DNA of 26,394 nucleotides from CAIYRG01 sp036273455 (GTDB taxonomy: Bacteria; Pseudomonadota; Alphaproteobacteria; Micropepsales; Micropepsaceae): NCBI GenBank assembly GCA_036273455.1, contig DASUHP010000007.1, forward strand, positions 1 through 26,394, in the 5' to 3' direction. Shown piece by piece: positions 7,146 to 16,132 of this stretch. The position numbers were made by a program, and so were the translations under genes. Under the pieces are notes generated by a model that made no database searches, was not told the DNA's origin, and saw only the letters and a list, made by a program, of their open reading frames with translations. Each line of letters opens with the position of its first letter. Within the stretch, counting starts at the first letter, position 1.

Positions 7146-7147
7146 GG

Positions 7148-8023
7148 TCAGAAATCCGGCGCGTTGGATTCCGGGATTGGGGCGTAATCTTCGTGGAAAT
7201 AGTTTGTGCCGGCGTCGTTGTTCTCGGCACAGACATATTCCGCGTTCGAGATCGGCAGATTGTTGCGGTTGAAATAATGCAACGCCGACCATGTGGTGGT
7301 GAACGCGCCGGGATCGTCGACCGTAACCGTCCCCTGCATCTTCTTGCCGCCATCGATCAGCCGGTAGCGCTCGATCACATGCAGCTTCGTGCTGTGCGGT
7401 GTGTGATACCAGTCGATAAAGGTTTTATCGTTGAGACCGATGGTGTCGATGGCCAGCTCGTCGCCTTCATAATGTCCGACCGATTCGCCGAGCCAGGTCA
7501 GCGGCGGATTCTTGCTGTGCGGGACGTTCATATAGACATGCCGGATATTCTGACCGCGCGTGTAGACGATTGTCACTTCCTGGGGCGTCTGCAGGAAATA
7601 GGCCGGCTCCGCGGTGAACAACATCATGCCGGGCACCCCGCCCGGCCAGCAGCGTGACATTGCCTCGAAGGATGGTTTGCCGGCGAGGATTGCTGTGTTC
7701 GTCTGTTTCATCTGCGCCGCGGCCCAGGGCTGCAGGATCGGATTGGACGTATCGGCGACCGGTTCGCTGAACTGATTGCCGCATTCGGGACGAATACGGT
7801 TGCCGCAATAAGGGTGCGCCGGATCATTGCTCACCGGTTTGAATTTCGCGCCCGGCATGGGCAGGAATTCGACGCCATCCGACGCCCATCCCATATTGCC
7901 GGAGGAAAAATCGGGAATACCGGATGCGAAATGGGGCGCCGGCTGATCGGCCGCGAGCGCCATTCCGGCGATGCACACTGTTCCCAATCCTGCCAATATT
8001 GCCGCACTGCGAATTCCGCTCAT
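7148..8023 (-). CDS. Secreted protein of unknown function, paralog B
   Basis: 291 residues from the ATG at 8023; a GTG two codons upstream at 8029 is an equal alternative (AGG lies 4 bases before it). The Sec signal is MSGIRSAAILAGLGTV...LAA. The core reads HYEGDELAIDTIGLNDKTF, then TPHSTKLHVIERYRLIDGGK and TVDDPGAFTTTW. This is a signature I recognise from abundant, uncharacterised secreted proteins of Acidobacteria, sphingomonads and other Proteobacteria. It aligns over the same stretch with the gene just upstream (paralog A), so the two are tandem, diverged duplicates. The extra N-terminal part contains several Cys (YCGN, ECGN, RCWPGG). The spacing to the neighbours (11 and 2 bases) shows an operon. 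No catalytic residues can be named. Confidence 0.85.
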   Translation of the reverse strand: MSGIRSAAILAGLGTVCIAGMALAADQPAPHFASGIPDFSSGNMGWASDGVEFLPMPGAKFKPVSNDPAHPYCGNRIRPECGNQFSEPVADTSNPILQPWAAAQMKQTNTAILAGKPSFEAMSRCWPGGVPGMMLFTAEPAYFLQTPQEVTIVYTRGQNIRHVYMNVPHSKNPPLTWLGESVGHYEGDELAIDTIGLNDKTFIDWYHTPHSTKLHVIERYRLIDGGKKMQGTVTVDDPGAFTTTWSALHYFNRNNLPISNAEYVCAENNDAGTNYFHEDYAPIPESNAPDF

Positions 8024-8034
8024 GCTCACTTTAC

Positions 8035-8814
8035 CTATCTGCCGCGCGCGCGAGCGGCATTGGCCGCGCGAGCCTCGTTGATGCCCTTGATTCCCGAAAT
8101 GTCGCGATGGGTCTCGCCGCAGATATATTCCATCAGCCGCATGCCGGTGTGGTTGTCATAGACAAAGCGGGCCTGCCAATCGCGTGTGTAATAGACCGGA
8201 TCGTGGATGGTGATCACGTCCTCGAGCTGCTTGCCGCCATTGATCTTGCGCACACGCTCGGTGGTCTGAAGTTCGTCGCTATGGGGGAGTCCGGTGGCAT
8301 CGGCAAACGTCGACTCGTTGAATCCGCCGCTCTGGATCACCAGCGTATCGTCCTCCCAGCGGCCGGCCGAATGGCCATTCCAGAACGGCAATATCTGCAG
8401 TTTGGCGAGAGGATCGAGTGGCTTGTCCATGGCGATGCCACGGATCATCTTGTTTTGCTCATAAAGCCAGGTCATCTGGCCCGGCGGCGCATCAATTATC
8501 TGGAACGGGTATGGCGTCGCCAGCGACCGCGGCAGCCCGTCCGGGGTGCAGTATTTGCGAGCGCGGTCGACAATGCTGCCGTCCTTCAGCCCGGCCTGGT
8601 TTTCGGCATACTTCTTTTTGCCGGCATCATTGAGCGGAATGTCGCCGCCGCCGACCAGATAGGCTTTCATCGACGGATTGTACGAAGTCGCCCACCAGAC
8701 GCCCGACAGCGATGGTGCATTGTCCGCACCGCGCACCGACGCAATCGACGCGACGGCAGCGACCGCGCAGGCGAGAGCCAGAAGCGGCCTGCGGATGGAA
8801 TTCCAAACTGTCAT
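8035..8814 (-). CDS. Secreted protein of unknown function, paralog A
   Basis: 259 residues from the ATG at 8814, with GGAGAAG at good spacing; the longer open frame upstream overlaps the hydrolase gene and has no signal peptide. The signal peptide is MTVWNSIRRPLLALACAVAAV. The mature protein starts near LSGVWWATSYNPS. The family core is RWEDDTLVIQSGGFNESTF, TGLPHSDELQTTERVRKING and ITIHDPVYYTRDWQ, matching paralog B residue for residue at the E/D-D-L, G-N-x-(S/K)-T-F, PHS, ER-R and DP positions. The Ala/Arg-rich end (NEARAANAARARGR) is probably disordered. It sits between the hydrolase (23-base gap) and paralog B. A role on the same substrate as its neighbours is inference only. Confidence 0.87.
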   Translation of the reverse strand: MTVWNSIRRPLLALACAVAAVASIASVRGADNAPSLSGVWWATSYNPSMKAYLVGGGDIPLNDAGKKKYAENQAGLKDGSIVDRARKYCTPDGLPRSLATPYPFQIIDAPPGQMTWLYEQNKMIRGIAMDKPLDPLAKLQILPFWNGHSAGRWEDDTLVIQSGGFNESTFADATGLPHSDELQTTERVRKINGGKQLEDVITIHDPVYYTRDWQARFVYDNHTGMRLMEYICGETHRDISGIKGINEARAANAARARGR

Positions 8815-8837
8815 TTGTCTTCTCCGATAGCTCCCGC

Positions 8838-10166
8838 TCAGAACCGCGCGTTGGCCCATTTCTGGATATAATCGAACAGATTCTTTTCCGAATTGGAGTA
8901 TTGGCCGGGCGTTTTCTCGCAGGCTTTGCACGGAGTGTAGCCATGCACGGCGCCCTCTATGACGATGTAATCCTTATCCTTCGCCGCCGAGAGGTCGTAC
9001 ATCAGCTCCTGATCGCGGATGAAATGATATGCGCCCATGGCGGCGATCAGCGTCGGTATCTTGATCGATTGCACGGCGCACATGGTGGAGTTGTTGCTCG
9101 AGCACCAGTCGATGCCGTTCAGGGCGTTGGTGGATTTCACCGCGTTGGCGCTCAGGAACGACTTCAGTGTGAACACTTTGGTGCCGCGGTCGAAACTGCG
9201 GTTGTCCTTGGCGTTTTCCGGTTCTGGCACCGACACGCTATGAACGACCTGTGTCACGGTCGTGCCGTCGTTCTTCAGCAGCTTTTCCGGACGCGCAGTG
9301 CTCATCAGTTCTGCGATGTTCGGATCCATGGAATTGAGATCGGCACTGCCCGGCCCGGCTCCCGACCAGCCGCCGCCCGGGATGATGAAAATATCATCGT
9401 CCGGCCAGGTGGACTTGCCCTCGCGGATGAGCGTCATCTTCGCCTGCGCCTTCGCGATCAGATCATTCATCACTTTCGACTGCGCGGCGAAATAACGGTT
9501 CTGAAAATCCTTCGAATAATCCGACGCGCCTTCCGGATTGAATCCGTTCGCGGGGCTGAACGGATCGAGCGACGGATCGACCTTGTATACGCCGTCCACG
9601 ACGCTCACGGATGGATTCAATCCGCGCAGCGACTGAACGCCGTTGCCGGGATGCGCGTCGGGAAAGACAACGCCGTCGGCCGGCTTGAAATCCATATTGC
9701 CGGTGCATTGCACCAGCTTGTCGGGGCCCTTGCACCAGTTCGGACCGGCTTCCGCAACCGCTTCGTAATAGCTCATCAGCGGAGACCCGCCGCTGTGACC
9801 AAGGAGAATGACCCTGGTGATGCCGGGGATTGAGCGGACATAATCGACAGTGGTTTTCACGTCGAAGGCAATATCTTCCCAATGCACCGACGCTTCATTG
9901 TTGACGAAACGCGTGTTCCAGCACAGCGCGAGGAATCCGCGTGCCGCGAGCTGTTTGCACGCGGGATTGTTGAGGTTATTCCCGGTACGGTGCGAAACCA
10001 GGAATGCAATATGCGGTGCAGGACCGCTGTCCGGTTTGTAGAGCGCCGCGCTGACGCGCCCGAGCGCAATGAATTCCGGATGCGTTTGCGCCATAGCGAC
10101 ACCGGGCACGACGATGCTCGCCGCAATGGCCAATTTGCATGCCTTGAGAATTCCCGTGAATGCCAT
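8838..10166 (-). CDS. Secreted alpha/beta-hydrolase
   Basis: 442 residues from the ATG at 10166, with GGGAGGA 5 bases upstream. The signal peptide is KACKLAIAASIVVPGVAMAQ. The nucleophile elbow is GHSGGSP (Ser125), after a strand RVILL, and the likely catalytic His408 is in EGAVHGYTPC. An acidic partner probably lies between, in the region before IKIPTLIAAMGAYHF. A long lid-like insert (about residues 150-300) carries Trp, Asp and Cys residues. The C-terminal CKACEK may form a disulfide or bind metal. The family contains esterases, lipases and peptidases; specificity is unknown. It is the first intact gene after the TonB receptor, with 124 bases between them, and heads a close run of four genes ending with the VOC gene. 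Confidence 0.88.
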   Translation of the reverse strand: MAFTGILKACKLAIAASIVVPGVAMAQTHPEFIALGRVSAALYKPDSGPAPHIAFLVSHRTGNNLNNPACKQLAARGFLALCWNTRFVNNEASVHWEDIAFDVKTTVDYVRSIPGITRVILLGHSGGSPLMSYYEAVAEAGPNWCKGPDKLVQCTGNMDFKPADGVVFPDAHPGNGVQSLRGLNPSVSVVDGVYKVDPSLDPFSPANGFNPEGASDYSKDFQNRYFAAQSKVMNDLIAKAQAKMTLIREGKSTWPDDDIFIIPGGGWSGAGPGSADLNSMDPNIAELMSTARPEKLLKNDGTTVTQVVHSVSVPEPENAKDNRSFDRGTKVFTLKSFLSANAVKSTNALNGIDWCSSNNSTMCAVQSIKIPTLIAAMGAYHFIRDQELMYDLSAAKDKDYIVIEGAVHGYTPCKACEKTPGQYSNSEKNLFDYIQKWANARF

Positions 10167-10290
10167 ATTCGTCCTCCCAAACCGGCGAATTGAGCGTGCG
10201 CAGATCAATCCGCGCCCCGACCGCTCACTAGCACAGTCTGTTGTCGGAAGTGTCGCGAGGCGGCCGCCGAAGACGCCCGCCTGCTCGTTC

Positions 10291-13271
10291 CTAAGGCAGC
10301 GTGTAACGGACGCCGATTTTGAAGAAGCGACCCATCACATCGTAAGTGCTGAGGAATGGCCAAACCAAAGGCGGTGGGGTATCGAGCAAATTATCGATGT
10401 TGAAGTAAACCTGCAGATCCTGCCCGCTCGGTTCCTGGATGACGTCATAGGCCAGCGACAGGTTCAACGTGACTGCAGCGGGCCAGGTCTCGCGGTTCGT
10501 CGTTTGGGTGCTGCCGGCAGCGATAGCAGCTGTATATTGGGGATCATCCGGACCAATGAGGAAGGTATTACCCGCAACATATTTCAGCGGTGAGTAGTAG
10601 CGGACTTGCAGGTTACCGGTGAAACGATCCAGCAAATAGGTTATGTTGAAGTTTGCTGACCATCTGGGCGCAGTCCAGCTGTCAGCGAGATTGACGCGCG
10701 CAGTCGTTCCATTGCTCTGTGACTGCAGCAATGTCTGCTGATTAATGTAGGAGCCGAGCGCGGATAGCTGCAGAGTCCCGAGCGCCCCGACAGCATCCAG
10801 CGGAAGACGCTCGCTGATATTGACGTCCACGCCGTCCTGAAGTTCGGCATTCAGATTCACCGAAAACAGGTGAATAGACTGAATGCCAAAGTTCTTTGCA
10901 TTTTGGCCGTTGGCAAAGGCCAGCCATGGTGCGTTCGGATCGACCTGCGGGCTCAGAGTAGGAGCCCAGGTGAGCTGGCTGCAAAAATCCACCAACTGCT
11001 GAACAAGGCAGCGGTTGACGACATCCTGGGCGGGGACGGCCGTGATCTGTCCTGCAATCCGGATGCGATAGTAATCGACCGAGGCGCGGAAGCCGGGCAG
11101 GAATGAGTCACCCGGCTGGAACACAAAGCCGAAGGTTTCGTTTTGCGCGACCTCCGGCCTCAGGTCGGGGTTGCCGGTAGTCTGGATATTGCTGACGCGG
11201 AGCGACTGGTTGTTCAGCGGATTCGACAGATTTGTTGCCGAAGAGGTAGGCGTAATAGCCAGTTCGGTGAAATTGGGCGCGCGGATATCCTGTGAGCGCG
11301 TGGCACGCAGGCGCAGCCAGTCGGTTACATCCCAGGTGCCGCCGTATTTCCAGGTATAGACCCCACCGGTAATACTGTAATTCGTGTAGCGGCCGGCGGC
11401 ATTCAGATCCAATGCCCGCACGAAGGGGAGGTCCCGCAGGATCGGCACGCCCACCTCTGAGTACGCTTCCCAGACGCTCTGATTGATGAAGAATGAGGGC
11501 GGATTGCGGGTCTGATAGAGGTTTTGGACCGCTGCCTGCGTCCCGCGCTGATCGTAACTGTTGTAGCGGTAGTTGCCGCCGAGCGCGAGAGCGACCGCTC
11601 CAGCCGGCAGATTGAACACTGGCCCGCTGAGGTCAATCTGGCCCATGTATTGGCGCATATTGGCTTCGGAGCCATCCGGTCCGGTCGGTATTGTCGTGAT
11701 GTACTGGACGGACCCCGCCGACGGCACGCCGAACGGATTGTAAGGCACGCAGCCGGGCGATGGCGCAGCTGCCAATTGTGCGGCCGTTGCACCGGAATTG
11801 GTAAAGGGGGCAGCGCTCGCCGGACCGCAAACGATGTTTCCGCTCGCATCCTTAACCGCGTTCGCTGCGGTATTGAAATTCTGGATCACCGGAACGTTCA
11901 GAAATGCCTGCCAGACGGTGGCGCGCCCGGCGCTGCCCTGGGCATTCCAGTCCCAGTCACCGAACAAAGTGCCTTTCACGCCGAAGAAGGATTGCACGAG
12001 GATGTTTTTGTTCTCGGCCGTGTTGCCGAGACCGATGCCGTCGATATTTTCCTTCGCCAGGGTAACGGAAGAGATGTTGTTCGCAGTCATCGCGGCCTGC
12101 ACGGAAGCCGGAATGAACGGATTGCCGGAGGAAATTTTCAGGTTGATCGGAAAAGGCGATCCTCCCGACGGGTCGTCGCTTTCCAGCTCTCCGTAATTGA
12201 GCATTGCGTAGGCGGTGATATCCGGCGTGAGGTCATATTCAAAGCGCGTCAGCCCGGCCCACCTTTTATATGGTGGAGCAAGCTGCCGATTCATGCTGCT
12301 GACGCCGTAATTTCCGGTACCGAACATGAAGGTGCTGCCGGAAATTGCGCCACGCTGGAATGCCGATGGGGTTCCCGCGGCGCTAAAAGTGGTATCGATC
12401 AGCGGACAATTCGCAACCGCAGCACCTCCCGCGCCCTGACAGGCGGTGATCAGACCGCCTTCGGTGCCATTTGCCACTTCCGTATTGTTGCCAAAGATAT
12501 TTGTCGGCTGTCCCAATGCTTTGGCCTGCGCCGGTGTCAGGGTCACCGCCTGCGTAACCGGCGGCTCTTTGCGGCCCCAGGGGCGGGCATACATATTGAC
12601 GGTGTTGTATTCATTTGCGAATTCGCCGCCGATGATGAAATGACCACGGCCATTTAGCAGCGTCGTACCCCAGCCAGCGCTGCCGAATATCTGGTTCTCG
12701 TCGCCATATTGCGAAGTGCCGTACTGAGCATTTCCGACAAACCCTTCGAGATGGTCCTTGAGAATGAAATTGACCACCCCGGCGACAGCATCCGACCCGT
12801 AGGTAGCAGATGCGCCGGTTGTCACGACTTCGAACCGGTCCAGCAGACTCTGCGAATCATATCCGTATCGAAATTGTTTGTCGGATTGATTGGCGTCGGG
12901 CGCATACCGTTGATCAGGACGAGAGTGTCGTTGGAACCAAGGCCACGCAGGTTCGGCAGGCTCTGCGCCGCCGCAACGATGCCATTGGTATTTCGCGTGA
13001 GCCCCTGGCCGGTTTGTGCAAAGGGCAATTCCTCAATGACCGTGCCGATGCCGGTCAGCGCGCGGGTTTGGACCTCGACCTGACTGACCTGCGTAACCGG
13101 CGTTGGCGCCGCGAAATTGGAATTGGCGAGCAGAGAGCCCGTCACGACCACCTGTTCGGGGACCCCTTCCGGGGGCGGTGGCACCGGAGCTGCCTGGCCG
13201 AATGCCTGACCGCTGAGAAGCGCCAGGGCTGACGCACCAAGATACAGTGACGCATGTCGCGACATGAACAT
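10291..13271 (-). pseudogene. TonB-dependent receptor, interrupted by a single frameshift
   Basis: The gene reads as two open frames. From the ATG at 13271 the frame gives a signal peptide (SRHASLYLGASALALLSG), a Pro-rich linker, the TonB-box/plug start PEQVVVTGSLL, and the plug up to NFDTDMI, and then stops within about 10 codons. From 12845 onward in another frame it continues QSLLDRFEVVTTGASATYG and the whole beta-barrel to GRFFKIGVRYTLP at 10291. Adding one C after ATT (near 12854/12855) restores DMIPQSLLDRFEVV, the usual plug sequence, giving about 993 residues, normal for this class. The intact gene would be an outer-membrane TonB/ExbB-energised importer, of the type rich in sphingomonads and Caulobacter relatives. 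All other parts look conserved, so this is either a recent mutation or a sequencing error in a CC run. Confidence 0.85.
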
Positions 13272-13400
13272 AATGTCCCCCTCAAGTCCCCCGCCGCAGC
13301 GCGAGCCGCAGCTTCCCCAGACGGCGCAGTCTGCGCTTCAAAATCCGCCACCGTCAACAGCATTGAACCTGACGGCGAAAGCAGCGGGCCCAAAACTGAA

Positions 13401-13416
13401 GCGCTGAAATAAGCGC
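13401..13416 (-). terminator. Weak terminator-like hairpin after the TPR-GT41 gene
   Basis: On the minus strand GCGCT-TATTTC-AGCGC is followed by TTCAGTTTT, 58 bases after the stop of the TPR-transferase gene and before the TonB receptor. The stem has only 5 pairs. If it works, it separates the receptor transcript from the upstream gene. The rest of this 203-base gap shows nothing clear except a TTGACG at about 13357-13352 without a convincing -10 box. Confidence 0.25.
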
Positions 13417-13474
13417 CTCAATCAGGAAATGTATCGAAGTTTAGTGGGCGCACGCAGATGACACTGATTGCGAC

Positions 13475-15625
13475 TCACACCGCGGGCGCAGTGCAGCATT
13501 TCCGCCACATATGGCGGTAGGCGTTCTCGACTGCACGGCTGTATTTTTCTGGATCGCCGAAGTCAGATGTGGCCATCAAGCCACGCAGCGTAGAACGCAG
13601 ATCTGAAAGCCGCTCGAGATGGTTTGCCATGGCGAGCGCTGCCGCGATGTAACTTTCCCTGTCAGGACAAATGAATTCGTGCAGGCCCAAATTCGCCAGG
13701 CTCGCGGCCGCCAGCCGTGACGAGATCGTTTCACCGGGACACGTCAAAACCGGAACACCCATCCACAAAGCATCAAGTGTTGTCATCCCGCCGCTATGCG
13801 GAAACGGATCGAGCGCAATGTCGATCTCATTGTATGTCGCGAAATGAGTGTCACTGTCCGACTCAGGAAGAAGAGTCAGCCAGTCCGGCGACACTCCGTT
13901 GTCGGCGAAGACGCGGCGAAGCCGATCGCACTGCTGTGCATTCTCCAACGCTTTGTCTTTGAGCGTGAGACGTGCCGTCGGCATGTCCCTCAATATCGCC
14001 GTCCATGCCGTAAGCACTGCCGGTGAAAGCTTTTCCAGCCGGTTGAAACAGCCAAAGGTAACATGGCCGTTCCGGAGGGCGGGCAAAGGCGCAGGCGGAG
14101 GAATGGAACCGGGCGGCCAAAACCCCAGGAAATTTGGCAGGTGAACGATTCGTTCGGCGAGCAGCGGCGCTTCACATTCGGGAACCAGCGTTCGGTCCGC
14201 CAGCAGATAATCCATGACCGCGAGTCCGGTGCCGGTAGGCTCTCCCCAGGCGGTCACCTGGATGGGCGCAGGTTTGCGCGCGAATACGAGCAGGCGATTG
14301 CCCGCCATATGCCCGACAAGGTCGATCAGGATATCGATGCGATCGCGCCGGATCAGGTCCGCGAGCTGCTGATCGGGAAGTCCCGCCGTGTCGCGCCATT
14401 GGTCCGCCCGATGACGGATTGTCTCCGTGACATCGTCCATGATCGTCGTGTCCGAATAGCAGGTGACGTGAAAGCCTTGGCCGTGATTCGCGATGACGCC
14501 ACCAAAGCTTTGCGCAGACGCAGATCTGCGAAAATAGCTCGACACATATCCCAAACGGATCGGACGATCCGGATCGCCATCATTGTTATGAGAGACGATC
14601 GATGGCACCAATCCTTGCGCGTAGCGCGACGCCCAGTTTCTCCGCTCCGCCTGCTTCGACGATGCTGACGCTGATGGGTCGAAATTCAGCCCAAAGATGA
14701 AGGCAGAGTGGACGGCCGGATTGTGCGTGATCTCCGCCGCGCTTTTGAGACAAGCGATTGCTGCGCTGATTTCACCCTGGACCAGAAGCACCTGTCCACG
14801 GTTGCACAGGGCTTCGGAACAGTCCGGCTTGATGGTCAGTGCACGGTCGTAGCTTGCCAGTGCCTCCTCGAAGCGATTGACCCTGTGAAAACTCACCCCG
14901 ATATTGTTGAGCGCATCGAGGAAATCCGGTGCAAGCGCCAGCGCGGATTGGTAACTCGCGATTGCGTCCTCGAAGCGTCCGAGCCTGTGAAGGATGAAGC
15001 CGCGGTTGTTCAATGCTTCCGCATAGCCGGGCTTCAGACCAATCGCACGATCAAAGCTATTGAGCGCATCGCCAAAGCGGTTCAGGCGCTGGAGAACGAG
15101 TCCGCGATTGTTGTACGCCTCCGCATAGCGGGGATTTATTGCGATCGCCCGGTCATAACTTGCCAATGCTTCCGTCAGGAGATCACGCTCCTGCAGTAAA
15201 ATACCGCGATTTACAAATGCTTCGGCAAAATCTGGTTGCATGGCTGCGGCGCGGTCGTAACTGTCCAGCGCTTCATCAATCCGCTTGAGTCCCTGCAGTA
15301 TCACGCCGCGGCTATTTACCGCCCGGGCATAATCCGGCTTCAAACGCAGCGCAGTGTCACAGCTGACAAGTGCCTCATCGAGCCGGCCAAGCTGCTGCAG
15401 CACGAGGCTGCGATTGAAATGGAAACGGAAATTTTCCGCGTCGATGAATATGGCGCGATCGATCAGGTTTAACGCCCCCGGAGCATTGCCGGTTTGCGCT
15501 TCGATGATGCCGAGCAGGTGCAGGGCATCGGCATTTCCCGAATCGGAAGCGATGATCTGACGGCACGCAGCGGCAGCTTCGGCGACAGAACCTTTCCGGT
15601 AAAGAGAGAACGCTTCATTCAACAC
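13475..15625 (-). CDS. TPR-repeat O-GlcNAc-transferase-like glycosyltransferase (GT41/SPINDLY type)
   Basis: 716 residues from a GTG at 15625 (the following TTG is an alternative; no strong ribosome site). Residues 1 to about 310 are nine tandem TPR units with the xAEAxxNRGxxLxxLxRxxEALxSYDRAIxxxPxY pattern. From about 345 comes the GT-B catalytic region: RLGYVSSYFRRSASAQSF, IDILIDLVGHMAG, RKPAPIQVTAWGEPTGTGL, VTFGCFNRLEKLSPAVL (Lys about 530), then DIALDPFPHSGGMTTLDALWMG, the sugar-nucleotide site. It should transfer a sugar from a UDP-sugar to protein Ser/Thr. The position usually occupied by His in the GYVSxDFxxH motif is Ser here. It is cytoplasmic, and its gene starts 18 bases after the small secreted protein. 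The protein target is unknown. Confidence 0.87.
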   Translation of the reverse strand: MLNEAFSLYRKGSVAEAAAACRQIIASDSGNADALHLLGIIEAQTGNAPGALNLIDRAIFIDAENFRFHFNRSLVLQQLGRLDEALVSCDTALRLKPDYARAVNSRGVILQGLKRIDEALDSYDRAAAMQPDFAEAFVNRGILLQERDLLTEALASYDRAIAINPRYAEAYNNRGLVLQRLNRFGDALNSFDRAIGLKPGYAEALNNRGFILHRLGRFEDAIASYQSALALAPDFLDALNNIGVSFHRVNRFEEALASYDRALTIKPDCSEALCNRGQVLLVQGEISAAIACLKSAAEITHNPAVHSAFIFGLNFDPSASASSKQAERRNWASRYAQGLVPSIVSHNNDGDPDRPIRLGYVSSYFRRSASAQSFGGVIANHGQGFHVTCYSDTTIMDDVTETIRHRADQWRDTAGLPDQQLADLIRRDRIDILIDLVGHMAGNRLLVFARKPAPIQVTAWGEPTGTGLAVMDYLLADRTLVPECEAPLLAERIVHLPNFLGFWPPGSIPPPAPLPALRNGHVTFGCFNRLEKLSPAVLTAWTAILRDMPTARLTLKDKALENAQQCDRLRRVFADNGVSPDWLTLLPESDSDTHFATYNEIDIALDPFPHSGGMTTLDALWMGVPVLTCPGETISSRLAAASLANLGLHEFICPDRESYIAAALAMANHLERLSDLRSTLRGLMATSDFGDPEKYSRAVENAYRHMWRKCCTAPAV

Positions 15626-15643
15626 ACCCGGCCGCCCACCAGT

Positions 15644-16042
15644 CTAAGGGCGGAGGCGGGGCGGGATCGCAGCAACCTGCTCCGGCGTCAACTGCGTCAT
15701 GGATTTGACAATGCATTGTTCGGTGACGCCGGCCGGATATTGCGCGACACGGATGTCCCAATCGAGTGGACCACAGACGGCATCCGACCCGCGAAATACG
15801 TTGACCAGATATGTGCTGGGAAATTGCAGCGTCGGACATGGGGCCGAAAGATCCAGCCGGTAAAACCGGTTAACCCCAACGCGAATCATGATCGTACTCG
15901 CATCTGGCGCGCGCCACTGCTGGAAATCCCGGCTGAAAAAACATGCGCGGACACGGTCGGGCTGTTCCGGCTGTGCGCGCACGACCGGCGACAGCAATAA
16001 CCCGGCAATCAGCGAAGCCGTGACCGGGCGCAGATGGCGCAT
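15644..16042 (-). CDS. Small secreted protein, resembles DUF6491
   Basis: 132 residues from the ATG at 16042, with GGGA 10 bases upstream; an ATG three codons earlier (16051) is also possible. The signal peptide is RHLRPVTASLIAGLLLSPVVRA. The mature part has RACFFSRDFQQWRAPDASTI and GVNRFYRLDLSAPCPTL, with four Cys likely forming disulfides, and ends VAAIPPRLRP. The 'CFFSRD...W..PD..TI..RVG...FYRLDL...CP' layout recalls the DUF6491 family, whose function is unknown; I give this from memory with moderate trust. It is followed 18 bases later by the TPR-transferase gene on the same strand, so the two are probably one transcript. Confidence 0.75.
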   Translation of the reverse strand: MRHLRPVTASLIAGLLLSPVVRAQPEQPDRVRACFFSRDFQQWRAPDASTIMIRVGVNRFYRLDLSAPCPTLQFPSTYLVNVFRGSDAVCGPLDWDIRVAQYPAGVTEQCIVKSMTQLTPEQVAAIPPRLRP

Positions 16043-16094
16043 CGCAATCATCCCATGAACACCGCCCCCCACGCGAATAATATGGCGGTCCGCA

Positions 16095-16127
16095 GCCGGC
16101 CGACAATTCAATTGTATGGCGGCCGGC
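16095..16127 (-). terminator. Strong hairpin directly after acnA
   Basis: GCCGGCCG (16095-16102) pairs perfectly with CGGCCGGC (16120-16127). Inside, ACAATT and AATTGT form a second AT-rich palindrome next to a 4-base bulge. It starts 5 bases after the acnA stop codon. There is no T tract, so it may end transcription with Rho or protect the 3' end. Confidence 0.5.
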
Positions 16128-16132
16128 CTGTT

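Noticed and set aside
8712..9833. A 373-codon plus-strand frame over the hydrolase/paralog region, and a similar one at 11524-12657 over the TonB receptor
   Set aside because: Both lie opposite genes with clear signal peptides and family motifs; codon content looks like mirror-image GC bias.
12845..12870. Programmed ribosomal frameshifting in the TonB receptor
   Set aside because: No slippery heptamer or downstream pseudoknot is seen at the junction; a simple one-base loss in a CC run explains it better.
13352..13357. TTGACG as a -35 box for the TonB receptor
   Set aside because: No acceptable -10 hexamer at 16-18 bases; kept only as a remark.
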